A stretch of DNA of 64,000 nucleotides from assembly GCA_037200445.1 (NCBI GenBank), contig JBBCGH010000001.1, forward strand, positions 3,038,001-3,102,000, written 5' to 3'. Of the stretch, positions 56,572-64,000 are shown one piece after another. The DNA comes from Alphaproteobacteria bacterium (GTDB lineage Bacteria; Pseudomonadota; Alphaproteobacteria; Rhizobiales; Xanthobacteraceae). The number at the start of each line of letters is the position of its first letter. Position 1 is the first letter of the stretch. Under the pieces are notes generated by a model that was not told the DNA's origin, made no database searches, and was given only the letters and a program-made list of their open reading frames with translations. The translations under genes were made by a program, and so were the position numbers.

Positions 56572-57496
56572 AGAGGACGTCCGCGATGAGGTTGAACAGG
56601 ACGACGAGGCAGGCGAACACGAAGGTGACGGCCATGATCACCGGGGTGTCGTTGGAGAGGATCGCGCTGATCAGCAGCGAGCCGATGCCGGGGATGCGGA
56701 AAATCTGCTCGGTGACGATCGCGCCGCCGAAGATCGCCGGCATCTGCAGCGCGACCAGGGTCACCACCGGGATCAGCGCGTTGCGCACCACATGCTTGAT
56801 GATGACGGTGCGCTCGCCGAGCCCCTTGGCGCGGGCGGTCGTCACATAGTCGAGCCGGATCACGTCGAGCGTCGCCGAGCGCACGTAGCGCGTCATCGAG
56901 GCGGCCTGGAACAGGCCGAGCACGCAGATCGGCATGATCGACTGGCGCAACTGTTCGACGAGCCAGCGCCAGCCAGTCGCATCGATGTCGCGGTAGACAA
57001 ACGGCAGCCAGTCGAGCTGCACGGAAAAGATCAGGATGAACAGGAGCCCGGTGAAGAAGGTCGGCAGCGAGAATCCGACGAAGGCGAGCGTCGAAGTGAC
57101 CTGGTCGAAGATCGAGTAGGGCCGCATGGCGGCGAGCACGCCGATCGGCAAGGCGATCAGCAGCGCAAGGAGCTGCGCCGAACCGATCACGAACAGCGTC
57201 GCCGGCAGGCGCTGCAGGATCAGCGTGTCGACATCGATGCGGCTCGCGAACGAGAACCCCCAGTCGCCGTGCAGCATCGCGGCGAGCCAGTGGAAGTAGC
57301 GCAGCACGACCGGATCATCGAGGCCGAACTTGACGCGCAACGCGGTGCGCACCTCGGGCGGGACGGCGGGATTGGTCGCGAGCTCGCCGAACGGGTCACC
57401 CGGCGCAAGCGCAAGGACCGTGAACAGGATGACGCTGATGCCGAGAAGGCTCGGGATGGCGATCAAGAGGCGCTTGAGCAGGTAGCGTCCCATCAA
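56537..57496 (-). CDS. Peptide ABC transporter permease (DppB/OppB-like)
   Basis: A 319-residue permease beginning MMGRYLLKRLLIAIPSLLGISVILF, then APGDPFGELATNPAVPPEVRTALRVKFGLD and the EAA-type loop DYVTTARAKGLGERTVIIKHVVRNALIPVVT. The second Met (57493) may be the real start. It follows the binding-protein gene by 42 bases. Confidence 0.92.
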   Translation of the reverse strand: MMGRYLLKRLLIAIPSLLGISVILFTVLALAPGDPFGELATNPAVPPEVRTALRVKFGLDDPVVLRYFHWLAAMLHGDWGFSFASRIDVDTLILQRLPATLFVIGSAQLLALLIALPIGVLAAMRPYSIFDQVTSTLAFVGFSLPTFFTGLLFILIFSVQLDWLPFVYRDIDATGWRWLVEQLRQSIMPICVLGLFQAASMTRYVRSATLDVIRLDYVTTARAKGLGERTVIIKHVVRNALIPVVTLVALQMPAIFGGAIVTEQIFRIPGIGSLLISAILSNDTPVIMAVTFVFACLVVLFNLIADVLYGWLDPRITLG

Positions 57497-57538
57497 CCGT
57501 CATCCCGTTCCGGCGCGATCAAGCCGCGCCACCTGCAC

Positions 57539-59335
57539 TCATGTCTCTTTATACCAGTTGTGCAGGTCCCAGAAATTGCTGTCCCAGCCGCTGGAGATCG
57601 CGCCACGTAACTTGCTCGCCACCGCCTGCACCGTCGGGCGGTAGACGACCGAGATGACCGCGTGATCGTTGCAGGCAAGATCATTGATCTTGATGAAGTG
57701 CGCCGCGCGCTTCACCGGATCGAGCTCGGTCTGCGAGGCCTTGAAGGCGTCGTCCGCTTCCTTGTCGGTCCAGCGCGTGATGTTGCGGCCCTGCCACTTG
57801 TTCTCCTTGGTGGCCACTTCCCACGAAACGAACTGGAGCAGGAATGTCTCCGGGTCCGGCTGCGTCATCGTGGTCGTGTACATTTGCAGGTCGCAATAGA
57901 AGTGCGGGTAGGTGTCCGGGTTGGCGACGTCGGACGAGAAGAACACCGATGCGGTCACCGCCTTCACCTCGATGTCGATGCCGGCCTTCTGGCAGGCCTG
58001 CTTGACGATCGCCTGGGTCTTCTGGCGCGGCGTGTTGATCGAGGTCTGGTAGACGAATTTCAGCTTCTTGCCGTCCTTCTCGCGAATGCCGTCCGCGCCC
58101 TTCTTCCAGCCGGCCTTCTCCAGAATGTCGTTGGCCTTGTCGATACTGAATTCCCACCGGGTGTTCGTCGACACGAACTTCTTCGGATTGTTGACGAAGT
58201 TGCCGGTCGCCACGCCGGTGCGTCCGTAGATGTGGTCCTGTACCGATTTCCGGTCGATCAGAAGAGCAAGCGCCTGACGCACCGCCTTGTCGGTCAAGGT
58301 CGGGTGCTTGGTCTTCATGCTGGCGCGCTCGCCATCCACCTCGGTCCATGGATCGGTGGTGTTGAGCTGGATGTGTTCGATGTTTCCGCCGAACGCCATC
58401 GTGGTGATGCCCTTGCCGCCTTTTTCGAGCCGCAGCAGGATCTCGTCCTCGACCTGCAGGTTCCAGGCGAAGTCGTATTCGCCGGTTTGCAGCACGGCGC
58501 GCGCCGCCGAGATCGCGTCGCCGCCACCCTTCATCTCGATCGAGTCGAAATAGGGCCGGTTCGGCATGTGGTAGTCGTTGTTGATCTCGCCGCGCACCAC
58601 GTCGCCCGGCTTGAAGTCGGCGAACTTGTAGGGGCCGGTGCCGACCGGCTTGAGGTTGGCCGGTGCGTCGCGAGACTTCGCGCCGCTGTAGTCGGCGTAG
58701 AGATGCTTCGGGATGATCATCCCGCGCACGCCGACGAAGGCATCCGCCCAGAACGGCGTCGGCTTGTCGAACAGGACGCGCACCGTGAAGTCGTCGACCT
58801 TCTCGACCTTGCAGTCCTTGTAGCTGCCGATCGTGGTCGCGGCGGTTGCCGGGTCGGAGGCGTATTGCCAGTTGAACACCAGGTCGTCGGCGGTGAGCGG
58901 CTTCCCATCGTGCCACTTCACGCCCTGCTTCAGCTTCCAGGTGACCGACTTGCCGTCCTTGGCGAGCCCGCCGTTTTCCAGATCCGGGATTTCGGCTGCG
59001 AGAACGGGAGAAAGCGCACCGTCCACATCCCAGGTGGCGAGCGGCTCGTAGAAGATGCGCGCGCCGTCCTGGTCCTTGGTGCCGACCGCGAAGTGAGGAT
59101 TGAGCAGCGTCGCGCCCTGCCACCACAGCGTCTTGAGCGGGCCGCCGCCGCCCCGCTTGGTCGGCTTGTACGGGTCCATCTTGGTCTGCGCCTGCGCGGC
59201 GCCCGAATAGGTAAGCATCTGCATCGCGAACGGGGCGGTAAGCCCGTAGGCGATCATTTGATTGATGAAGCTGCGGCGCGAAAGCGTTCCGGCTTTCACG
59301 TCTGCGATCAGACCACGCAGTCCTTGCTCGTCCAT
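57539..59335 (-). CDS. Peptide ABC transporter substrate-binding protein (family 5), Tat-exported
   Basis: A 598-residue binding protein of the DppA/OppA family. The N-terminal region has a twin-arginine signal, TLSRRSFINQMIAYGLTAPFAMQMLTYSGAAQAQ, unusual but known for larger members. Family features include the ATLLNPHF opening, SVTWKLKQGVKWHDGKPLTADDLVFNWQYA and PTLTDKAVRQALALLIDRKSV. It is the first gene of the operon with two permeases and two ATPases. Peptide size preference is unknown. Confidence 0.92.
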   Translation of the reverse strand: MDEQGLRGLIADVKAGTLSRRSFINQMIAYGLTAPFAMQMLTYSGAAQAQTKMDPYKPTKRGGGGPLKTLWWQGATLLNPHFAVGTKDQDGARIFYEPLATWDVDGALSPVLAAEIPDLENGGLAKDGKSVTWKLKQGVKWHDGKPLTADDLVFNWQYASDPATAATTIGSYKDCKVEKVDDFTVRVLFDKPTPFWADAFVGVRGMIIPKHLYADYSGAKSRDAPANLKPVGTGPYKFADFKPGDVVRGEINNDYHMPNRPYFDSIEMKGGGDAISAARAVLQTGEYDFAWNLQVEDEILLRLEKGGKGITTMAFGGNIEHIQLNTTDPWTEVDGERASMKTKHPTLTDKAVRQALALLIDRKSVQDHIYGRTGVATGNFVNNPKKFVSTNTRWEFSIDKANDILEKAGWKKGADGIREKDGKKLKFVYQTSINTPRQKTQAIVKQACQKAGIDIEVKAVTASVFFSSDVANPDTYPHFYCDLQMYTTTMTQPDPETFLLQFVSWEVATKENKWQGRNITRWTDKEADDAFKASQTELDPVKRAAHFIKINDLACNDHAVISVVYRPTVQAVASKLRGAISSGWDSNFWDLHNWYKET

Positions 59336-59641
59336 ATGAAGACCCCTCGGTTTTTCCGGCTGTTTTCCGCCTTATCCCGCGGAGGCCGGTTGATCTTCAG
59401 GAGAACAGGTTGCCGCGGAGCGGTCAACGCCGGGGAGGGGCGGCCAAGTGCTACCAATGTCGCACTTTTCCTGGACCCGGCTGGCCGGCCAGCGCGGAGT
59501 GTGCGGGTAAACTCTGGTCTCATCCGCCTGACCAGAACGGCTTAGCCGGATGTCTGGCCGGACAATGGCATGTGGTCCCTCCTGCCTCTTATTTCCCGCC
59601 CATGGTTGCATGGCCGCGAAGGGCTCCGACAGGAGGCACAC
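59336..59641. other. Intergenic region between the peptide operon and a small secreted peptide
   Basis: About 305 bases containing the divergent promoters for the binding-protein gene (minus) and the small peptide gene (plus). No open frame with domain content, RNA gene or clear operator is seen. A strong ribosome site (aggaggcacac) ends it. Confidence 0.5.
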
Positions 59642-59764
59642 ATGAAGCCTATTGTTCTCGCGGTTGCGCTCGCTCTCGCAGCCCTGGCTGGTTCGTTTGT
59701 CGTCCCGGTTCAGGCCGGACCATATTGGTACGCCGGCAGCGGCCCGATCACCGGCGGGATGTAG
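59642..59764 (+). CDS. 40-residue secreted peptide, unknown
   Basis: A tiny gene with a good ribosome site (gacaggaggcacac). The product is mostly a signal peptide (MKPIVLAVALALAALAGSFV then VPVQA), leaving a mature GPYWYAGSGPITGGM tail of about 15 residues rich in Gly/Tyr/Trp. It could be a small periplasmic or secreted peptide, or a short leader. Related tiny Sec-exported peptides occur in Bradyrhizobiaceae without known function. It is followed by a REP-like repeat. Confidence 0.6.
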   Translation: MKPIVLAVALALAALAGSFVVPVQAGPYWYAGSGPITGGM

Positions 59765-59776
59765 CAACTCTTGCCT

Positions 59777-59805
59777 TTCCCTCTCCCGCTTGCGGAAGAG
59801 GGTGG
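59777..59805. repeat. REP-like GC-rich palindrome
   Basis: A ccctctcccgcttgcgg-type core with complementary aagagggtgg arm; similar elements are frequent in Bradyrhizobiaceae. It lies between the 40-residue peptide gene and a convergent gene and may act as a transcript end for one or both. Confidence 0.65.
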
Positions 59806-59824
59806 CCGAGTGAAGCGACGCAGA

Positions 59825-60202
59825 CTACTTTCGCTCGACGAAGAGCTGGTGGCAGTCCGCCGTTCCGACGTTCTCGGTGGAATGCGATTTCGTGACCGGC
59901 GCCGCGATCACGGTTCCGGCCTTGCGGCTGGAGTCCAAGGTCTTTCCATCTGCTGCGTAGAGCTTGTCGCTGCAATCCGTGAAGAAATAGACGACCGACG
60001 CAAGCGGGTGCGAATGCGGTTTGTCGTGCTGACCCTTCTTGCGCACTGCGTCGATGACACGGAAATTCTGGTCCTCGAAAATCACCTTGTAGACGTCCGG
60101 GTCCGCCTTGTAGGTTGGCGGAGCTTCCTGCGCGCGTGCCGGCGATGCGGCGAGATAGGCAATTGCGGCTGCCCAGAGGGCGAGCGCGGTACGGGTTTTC
60201 AT
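59825..60202 (-). CDS. Secreted cupin-like protein
   Basis: A 125-residue protein with a signal peptide (MKTRTALALWAAAIAYLAASPARAQ). The rest reads like a small cupin: VIFEDQNFRVIDAVRKKGQHDKPHSHPLASVVYFFTD (possible metal histidines in KPHSHP) and TKSHSTENVGTADCHQLFVERK. The start is the ATG at 60202; a longer upstream frame lacks coding character. Periplasmic location is inferred; function unknown. Confidence 0.72.
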   Translation of the reverse strand: MKTRTALALWAAAIAYLAASPARAQEAPPTYKADPDVYKVIFEDQNFRVIDAVRKKGQHDKPHSHPLASVVYFFTDCSDKLYAADGKTLDSSRKAGTVIAAPVTKSHSTENVGTADCHQLFVERK

Positions 60203-60385
60203 CTTGATGACCCTTGGCGGGATGCGCCGCCCCGCAGAGAGCGTACGGGACGCGGCCAGCCGGGCCAACCTATCCATTCGGCCTACGCGGCAATTGCGCA
60301 GCGCAGGCCTGGCGTCGGTGCATCAGGACGCAGCCTTTGCTGCGCGGCTCACTTCGTCGTCGCTCCTGCGGAGAGAAAGCAAGAA

Positions 60386-60404
60386 CCCCGGCTTTCGGCC
60401 GGGG
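60386..60404 (-). terminator. Terminator-like hairpin downstream of the porin
   Basis: Arms ccccggc (60386-60392) and gccgggg (60398-60404) form a stem around tttcg. On the minus strand it lies about 30 bases beyond the porin stop and is followed by ttcttgctttct, so it probably ends the porin transcript. Confidence 0.7.
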
Positions 60405-60432
60405 CTCTGAGATATCGAGAACGATCAGCCAC

Positions 60433-62007
60433 TCACGGCCAGAAATTTCGTTGCAGGCGCAGGATCGAGGACCAGACGTTCTCGCTCGACGGGAAGTAGA
60501 CGCCCGCCGGACGGCCGCCTGCACCCGCGAAGTTCAGCACGACCTGGTTCGGGTCATTTTTGGTCTCGATCCGTGTGTACATCACTTCGAGACCGACATC
60601 GAATTGCGGGGCCGGATTCCAGATCGTGCGGACGCCGGCGTTCCATACGTTGAAATCGGGATTGCAGCCCGCGGCCACCGTCGTGCCGTTGAGCGGCGTA
60701 TTCGGTGCCGCCAGACGCCGGATCGGGCTCTGCGGTGACGAGCAGAACAGCGTCGTCGCGGTGTCGTTGTAGTTCACGGCACTGTAGCCGCCGAAGAAGT
60801 CGCTGCGCAGGGCGGGTGTCCAGTAGTGCTCGATAGCCGCCGCGATCGAGAGGTACTGGGTGAGCTGCTGGCCCGTTGCACCGTTCGTCGACACCAGCGT
60901 GCCGAACACGGAGTCGAGCGCCCAGGCGGCGGAGACATTCGAGCCGTTGAAACGACTTAGGTTGTTGATGTTACTGGTGGGGAGATTGGTCCAACCTGCG
61001 TAGGCGCCGGCCCCCATCGCATAGGTGCCTTCGATCCAGAACCTGTCGCCCTTCGCCCACGGCAGGTTGACGACGATACCCGCCATTGCGGCCCAGCCGT
61101 ATGCGTCGTTCGGAGCCAGGAAGGCGCTGTTCACGCCAGCGACGGTTGCGCCCGCGCCGGTCGTGTTGTTGCCGTAGTAGCCGGCGCGGAGCTGATGCAA
61201 CGCACCCGCGATCTGTGCCGAGCCCCAGGCCTGATCAACGCGCAGCGATCCGACGATGTCCGGGATACCGGTCGCCGCAGTGTCGCCGAGGTTGATGCCG
61301 CCCGGTTGATACGAATCTGCCGCCGTAGCCGGGCCCGGCACGTTGCCGATCACAAGCGCGTTGGTCGCGTCGTTGGAGGCGTCCCAGATGGCGCTGCGGC
61401 GCATGAACTGGTCTTCCAGCGAGAGCGTGGCCGTGAACCCATTGCCGAACGATGCCGTGTAGGCGGCGAGCAGCACTCCGTTCGAGTCGGTCTGCGACGA
61501 GTTGCCCGAGTAGGCGCAGCCGTAGCAGAACTTGCCGCCGAAGAAGTCGAAGTAGGACTGCGACTTGCCGAAGGTGAAGCCCGCGAACTGGATGAATCCG
61601 CGCTCGGTGTAGATGCGGCCTTGCGCGGTTTCGCCAGTCGTCGTCTGGAAGCCGGCGCGGGTGTAAGCGCGCAGGGTTCCGTATTCGGTCATGGTGCGCA
61701 CGTCGACCGACGTCACCCACCGGGCCCGCATGTTGTACTCGTTGGAGTCGATGCGGTTGTTGCGACCGGGGCCGGCGGTCAGGTACGGCTGATCGCCAGT
61801 ACCGGTCTGGAATAGGTATTCGGCGCGCACCCATCCGCCGATCTTGATGCAGGTATCGGTGCCGGGAATGTAGAAGAAGCCGGCGCCGTAAGCGCTGCAG
61901 ACCTTCACGTATTCGACCGGCTTGGCCTTGACCGGGAGATCGGCAGCATGCGCCCCGCCGACCACCACGAAAGCCGCCGCGTAACCGAGCAGGATGTTTT
62001 TCGACAT
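60433..62007 (-). CDS. Outer-membrane porin (Bradyrhizobium type)
   Basis: A 524-residue beta-barrel porin of the alphaproteobacterial porin_2 family. The signal peptide MSKNILLGYAAAFVVVGGAHA is followed by ADLPVKAKPVEYVKVCSAYGAGFFYIPGTDTCIKIGGWVRAEY, the classic family start with its two conserved cysteines (VCSAYG...TDTC). FIQFAGFTFGKSQSYFDFF and the C-terminal WSSILRLQRNFWP, ending in the usual aromatic outer-membrane signature region, fit. The loop CYGCAYSGNSSQTDSN is long. The gene starts at the ATG at 62007; the upstream open frame belongs to the coupling-protein remnant. Confidence 0.94.
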   Translation of the reverse strand: MSKNILLGYAAAFVVVGGAHAADLPVKAKPVEYVKVCSAYGAGFFYIPGTDTCIKIGGWVRAEYLFQTGTGDQPYLTAGPGRNNRIDSNEYNMRARWVTSVDVRTMTEYGTLRAYTRAGFQTTTGETAQGRIYTERGFIQFAGFTFGKSQSYFDFFGGKFCYGCAYSGNSSQTDSNGVLLAAYTASFGNGFTATLSLEDQFMRRSAIWDASNDATNALVIGNVPGPATAADSYQPGGINLGDTAATGIPDIVGSLRVDQAWGSAQIAGALHQLRAGYYGNNTTGAGATVAGVNSAFLAPNDAYGWAAMAGIVVNLPWAKGDRFWIEGTYAMGAGAYAGWTNLPTSNINNLSRFNGSNVSAAWALDSVFGTLVSTNGATGQQLTQYLSIAAAIEHYWTPALRSDFFGGYSAVNYNDTATTLFCSSPQSPIRRLAAPNTPLNGTTVAAGCNPDFNVWNAGVRTIWNPAPQFDVGLEVMYTRIETKNDPNQVVLNFAGAGGRPAGVYFPSSENVWSSILRLQRNFWP

Positions 62008-62119
62008 CGGACACGCCCGTCCTGTGTTGGTTGCAGCTTGGTTCGCAGATCGCACACACACAACCGCAAATGCCCGAATTCGAGAGCTGCGGCTCGCGTT
62101 TCCGAAAGGGTGTTGCAAG

Positions 62120-63480
62120 CGTGCCTGAGCGGACGGTAGGGGCACACCGCGGTTGGGGCACGCAGTCGCTGCCCGAGGCACCGGCGGGCGCGTTCTGACG
62201 GGTGGTGAGGGCTTCGGCGGTGGCGGCTGGGGCGCGACCGCGACCGGCTTCGGTTCCTCGCGCCGGACCGGCGCGGGTGGCGATGAAGGCAACATCCAGT
62301 AAATGAAAAGCGCCACCGCCGCGAAGCCGAGCGCGATCTTTACCCGCGGGCGCGGGGGCTTAGCCTCAACCTCAATCACCGGCTCCTGGTCGGGCGCGGG
62401 CAGTGCCGGGACTTCCGCGACGGGACGCGGCTCGGGCCCCCATGAGCAGCGGCTTTTGTTTCCAGGCCGTGAAACGAAGCTGCTCGGCCTTGTTCCTAGG
62501 ATTGCGCCCGAGCGTCCCAAACACCTCGCCCAGCGTGTAGTCCGGCAGCGACGGAAAGATCGTCCAATTCCAATAGGGCGGCCGCCAGGTGTGGATCGGG
62601 TGCATTCCCCGGAAGATCAGAAACTGGGTGTCCTCCGGTAGCCTTCGCACTTCGTCGGGCGTCTGCAAGAAGCGTTGGGCCTGTTCCGTCGAGTGGCCCT
62701 GCGACCAACTCGTCGAGTCCGAATAGCTCTCGCTGTATCCCTCGCTTGAACCTCGCGAGCGGCCGGATTGCGGCGCGCCACTCGGCGTGCTGGAGGTCTT
62801 GGTTCCTTCCAGCCCTGATTGTAGCCGTAGCTCGCTCCGCGCGAGGTCTGCGTGCCGGTCGAATAGCTGTCCGTTTGCACCGTCGCCTCGCCAAAAAGGC
62901 GCGAGACATATTGCGCGGTGAACAGATCGCCGACCGCGAAAAACCGCTGGAACGAGTTGTTGACGAAGCTCTCCCACCCGGATCGATAGGCGCGATCGAG
63001 CTGCGACAAGTCCTGCACCACCAGGTGATATTTCAAGCTGTACCCGCGCGAGACGCTGATCTCGTTGAGGATGAAGGTCATCTCGCCGAGATTGGCGAAT
63101 TCGTCGATGACGATGTGACGCCAATGGCGGTGTTGCGGGCCACGCGTCGGCGGCTGCCAGCGCTTGAAGGCCTTGGCGAAAGCGGTAACCGCAAGACGGA
63201 GCCAGCCCCGGTGTGTCCGCGCATACTCGTCCGGGATCACGACGAAATATTTGCCGCTGCCGAGCGCGGCCTGTTTGAGGTCGATGCTGTTTCCGCGCAG
63301 CACCTTCTCATCTGCGGGCTGTCGATCCAGGTGGTGTCCCGCTCGATGCTGCTTAAGACCCCTGACCGCTCCTTGTCCTCGCGGTTGATGATGCCCCGAA
63401 ATCCGCGCGCCACCGTGCCATCGCCCAGGTCGGAATCGATGTAGCCGAAACGAGATCACTCAAGGTCTCGCGCTTGGCGC
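62120..63480 (-). pseudogene. TraG/VirD4-type conjugative coupling protein, multiply frameshifted
   Basis: Remnant of a type IV coupling ATPase. In order on the minus strand: DLGDGTVARGFRGIINREDK and GVLSSIERDTTWIDSPQM (frame without a start), then VLRGNSIDLKQAALGSGKYFVVIPDEYARTHRGWLR in the next frame, then IDEFANLGEMTFILNEIS (Walker B) and LVVQDLSQLDRAYRSGWESFVNNSF, then a third stretch FLQTPDEVRRLPEDTQFLIFRG and PPYWNW in another frame, and a Pro-rich tail. At least three frame changes (near 63320, 62820 and 62440) and no N-terminal Walker A part show it is dead. No other transfer genes, relaxase or integrase accompany it in the window. Confidence 0.8.
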
Positions 63481-63864
63481 CGCGATAGGCCTTCGGCATC
63501 GCCCATGCGCGGCCGGAGACTTCGAAACCGGGGCTAGCATTGCCGGAAGTAATCCGCGGAGAATCGTTGGCGGGGTAGGGGCGATGGAGGGAGCGCGACT
63601 GGGATCCAACGTTCTCTGAATTTGTAGCAAGAATCTCGCTCGGGGGAGTGCGCCCGGGGTCCAACTGCTGCGCTGAGAACACAGCGGAATTGGCCCCGGT
63701 GGTGCGGTGACGTATGGCCCTCTAGCGACTGGATCATCCAACCCAAGTCCGCTCCCAAGTCCGCTCCCAAGCGGACATCGCGCGCACGTGGGCCACAAGG
63801 AGACAATCGGCAACAAACAGCGAGGTGGAATGACACGTCAGAGATGACGAGGCCGCCGACTGGG
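63481..63864. other. Non-coding remnant region with a short tandem repeat
   Basis: No gene recognised. A 12-bp unit cccaagtccgct occurs twice in tandem (63742-63765) and half a third time. Small frames on the minus strand read WERTWERTW through it; these are repeat artefacts. It probably is eroded DNA between two pseudogenes. Confidence 0.5.
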
Positions 63865-64000
63865 GCGGCCCGCGCTCGGGGCGAACGCCTGCATGATCGG
63901 CCGCGCTACGCTCTACGGCCTCGGTGCGGGCGGACCGGCGCGCGCCGCACCACGATCGACATTTTCCGCGGCAAGTTCGACACCACAATGATCCTCGCCG
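63865..64000 (+). pseudogene. C-terminal fragment of an FMN-dependent alpha-hydroxy-acid dehydrogenase
   Basis: Reading from 63871, ALGANACMIGRATLYGLGAGG matches the final barrel strands (DGVMIGRATLYG) of L-lactate/glycolate-type FMN dehydrogenases. The tail DIFRGKFDTTMILA, equivalent to the family C-terminal helix, continues in a shifted frame after about 63935, so a frameshift lies within ggaccggcgcgcgccgcacc. No upstream body is found, so this is the tail of a decayed or rearranged gene. The end is outside the window. Confidence 0.65.

Noticed and set aside
57662-59545. Long plus-strand ORF (627 codons) opposite the peptide-binding protein
   Set aside because: It is antisense to a clear family 5 binding protein and its translation is low-complexity Arg/Leu/Val with no domain; GC-rich codon bias creates such shadows.
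60433-62520. Single 695-codon minus-strand frame covering the porin and DNA upstream
   Set aside because: The porin signal peptide starts at 62007; the extra 171 codons belong to the degraded coupling-protein tail and the porin promoter region, read through by chance.
63734-63988. Minus-strand ORF reading WERTWERTW near the right end
   Set aside because: It only reflects the 12-bp tandem repeat and lacks a domain or ribosome site.

Overview
The window looks like a chromosomal segment of a high-GC alphaproteobacterium of the Hyphomicrobiales, closest in flavour to Bradyrhizobiaceae/Xanthobacteraceae. The reasons are the aapJQMP general amino-acid transporter, a Cys-containing porin of the Bradyrhizobium type, an NDUFS4-like complex I accessory protein, a two-cold-shock-domain protein, and intergenic palindromic repeats of the kind scattered through Bradyrhizobium and Rhodopseudomonas genomes. 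This placement is inferred from protein and repeat character and was not tested by any search.

Layout. 1-8 kb: the 3' part of pyrG, an IS5-family (IS427-like) element, a gene-poor stretch, three tRNA genes (Glu, Pro, Arg) and small housekeeping genes (gloA, a sirtuin, a cold-shock protein, an NDUFS4-like protein), plus two frameshifted genes (a histidine phosphatase and a lytic transglycosylase). 8-13 kb: a NitT/TauT-type binding protein, two MFS carriers and an Rrf2 regulator. 13-18 kb: a hexuronate catabolic locus, uxuB-uxaC facing uxuA and a Gfo/Idh/MocA dehydrogenase. 18-26 kb: a giant alpha-2-macroglobulin gene translationally coupled to pbpC, a periplasmic defence/peptidoglycan pair. 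26-30 kb: a four-gene membrane-lipid glycosylation module (ArnT-like GT39, PAP2 phosphatase, GT2 polyprenyl-phosphate sugar synthase, LAB_N membrane protein). 30-33 kb: a Tat-exported lactonase-fold protein, a molybdate-type binding protein and metC. 33-41 kb: aapJQMP and a sugar-type ABC importer without its ATPase. 41-47 kb: a periplasmic beta-carbonic anhydrase and a sulfur cluster (persulfide dioxygenase-rhodanese fusion, mercaptopyruvate sulfurtransferase, AlaX editing protein, cysteine synthase), including an unrecognised small protein with a nitrile-hydratase-leader-like segment. 47-60 kb: acyl-CoA carboxyltransferase with a detached biotin carrier, an ARPP-1-like secreted protein, an MTHFR-family protein, and a peptide-utilisation block (POT carrier, M24 peptidase, complete Dpp/Opp-type ABC importer). 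60-64 kb: a 40-residue secreted peptide, a cupin-like secreted protein, a large porin, then a degraded region holding a multiply frameshifted TraG/VirD4 coupling-protein pseudogene and the tail of an FMN-dependent alpha-hydroxy-acid dehydrogenase.

As a whole the segment describes a soil-type nutrient scavenger: five solute-binding proteins, three MFS-fold carriers, uronate, peptide and amino-acid uptake, and envelope maintenance. No CRISPR array, phage or complete secretion system was seen. The points most worth a second look are the lipid-glycosylation module, the inverted repeat pair that became the N-terminal coding part of pbpC, the leader-like small protein in the sulfur cluster, and the mobile-DNA graveyard at the right end.
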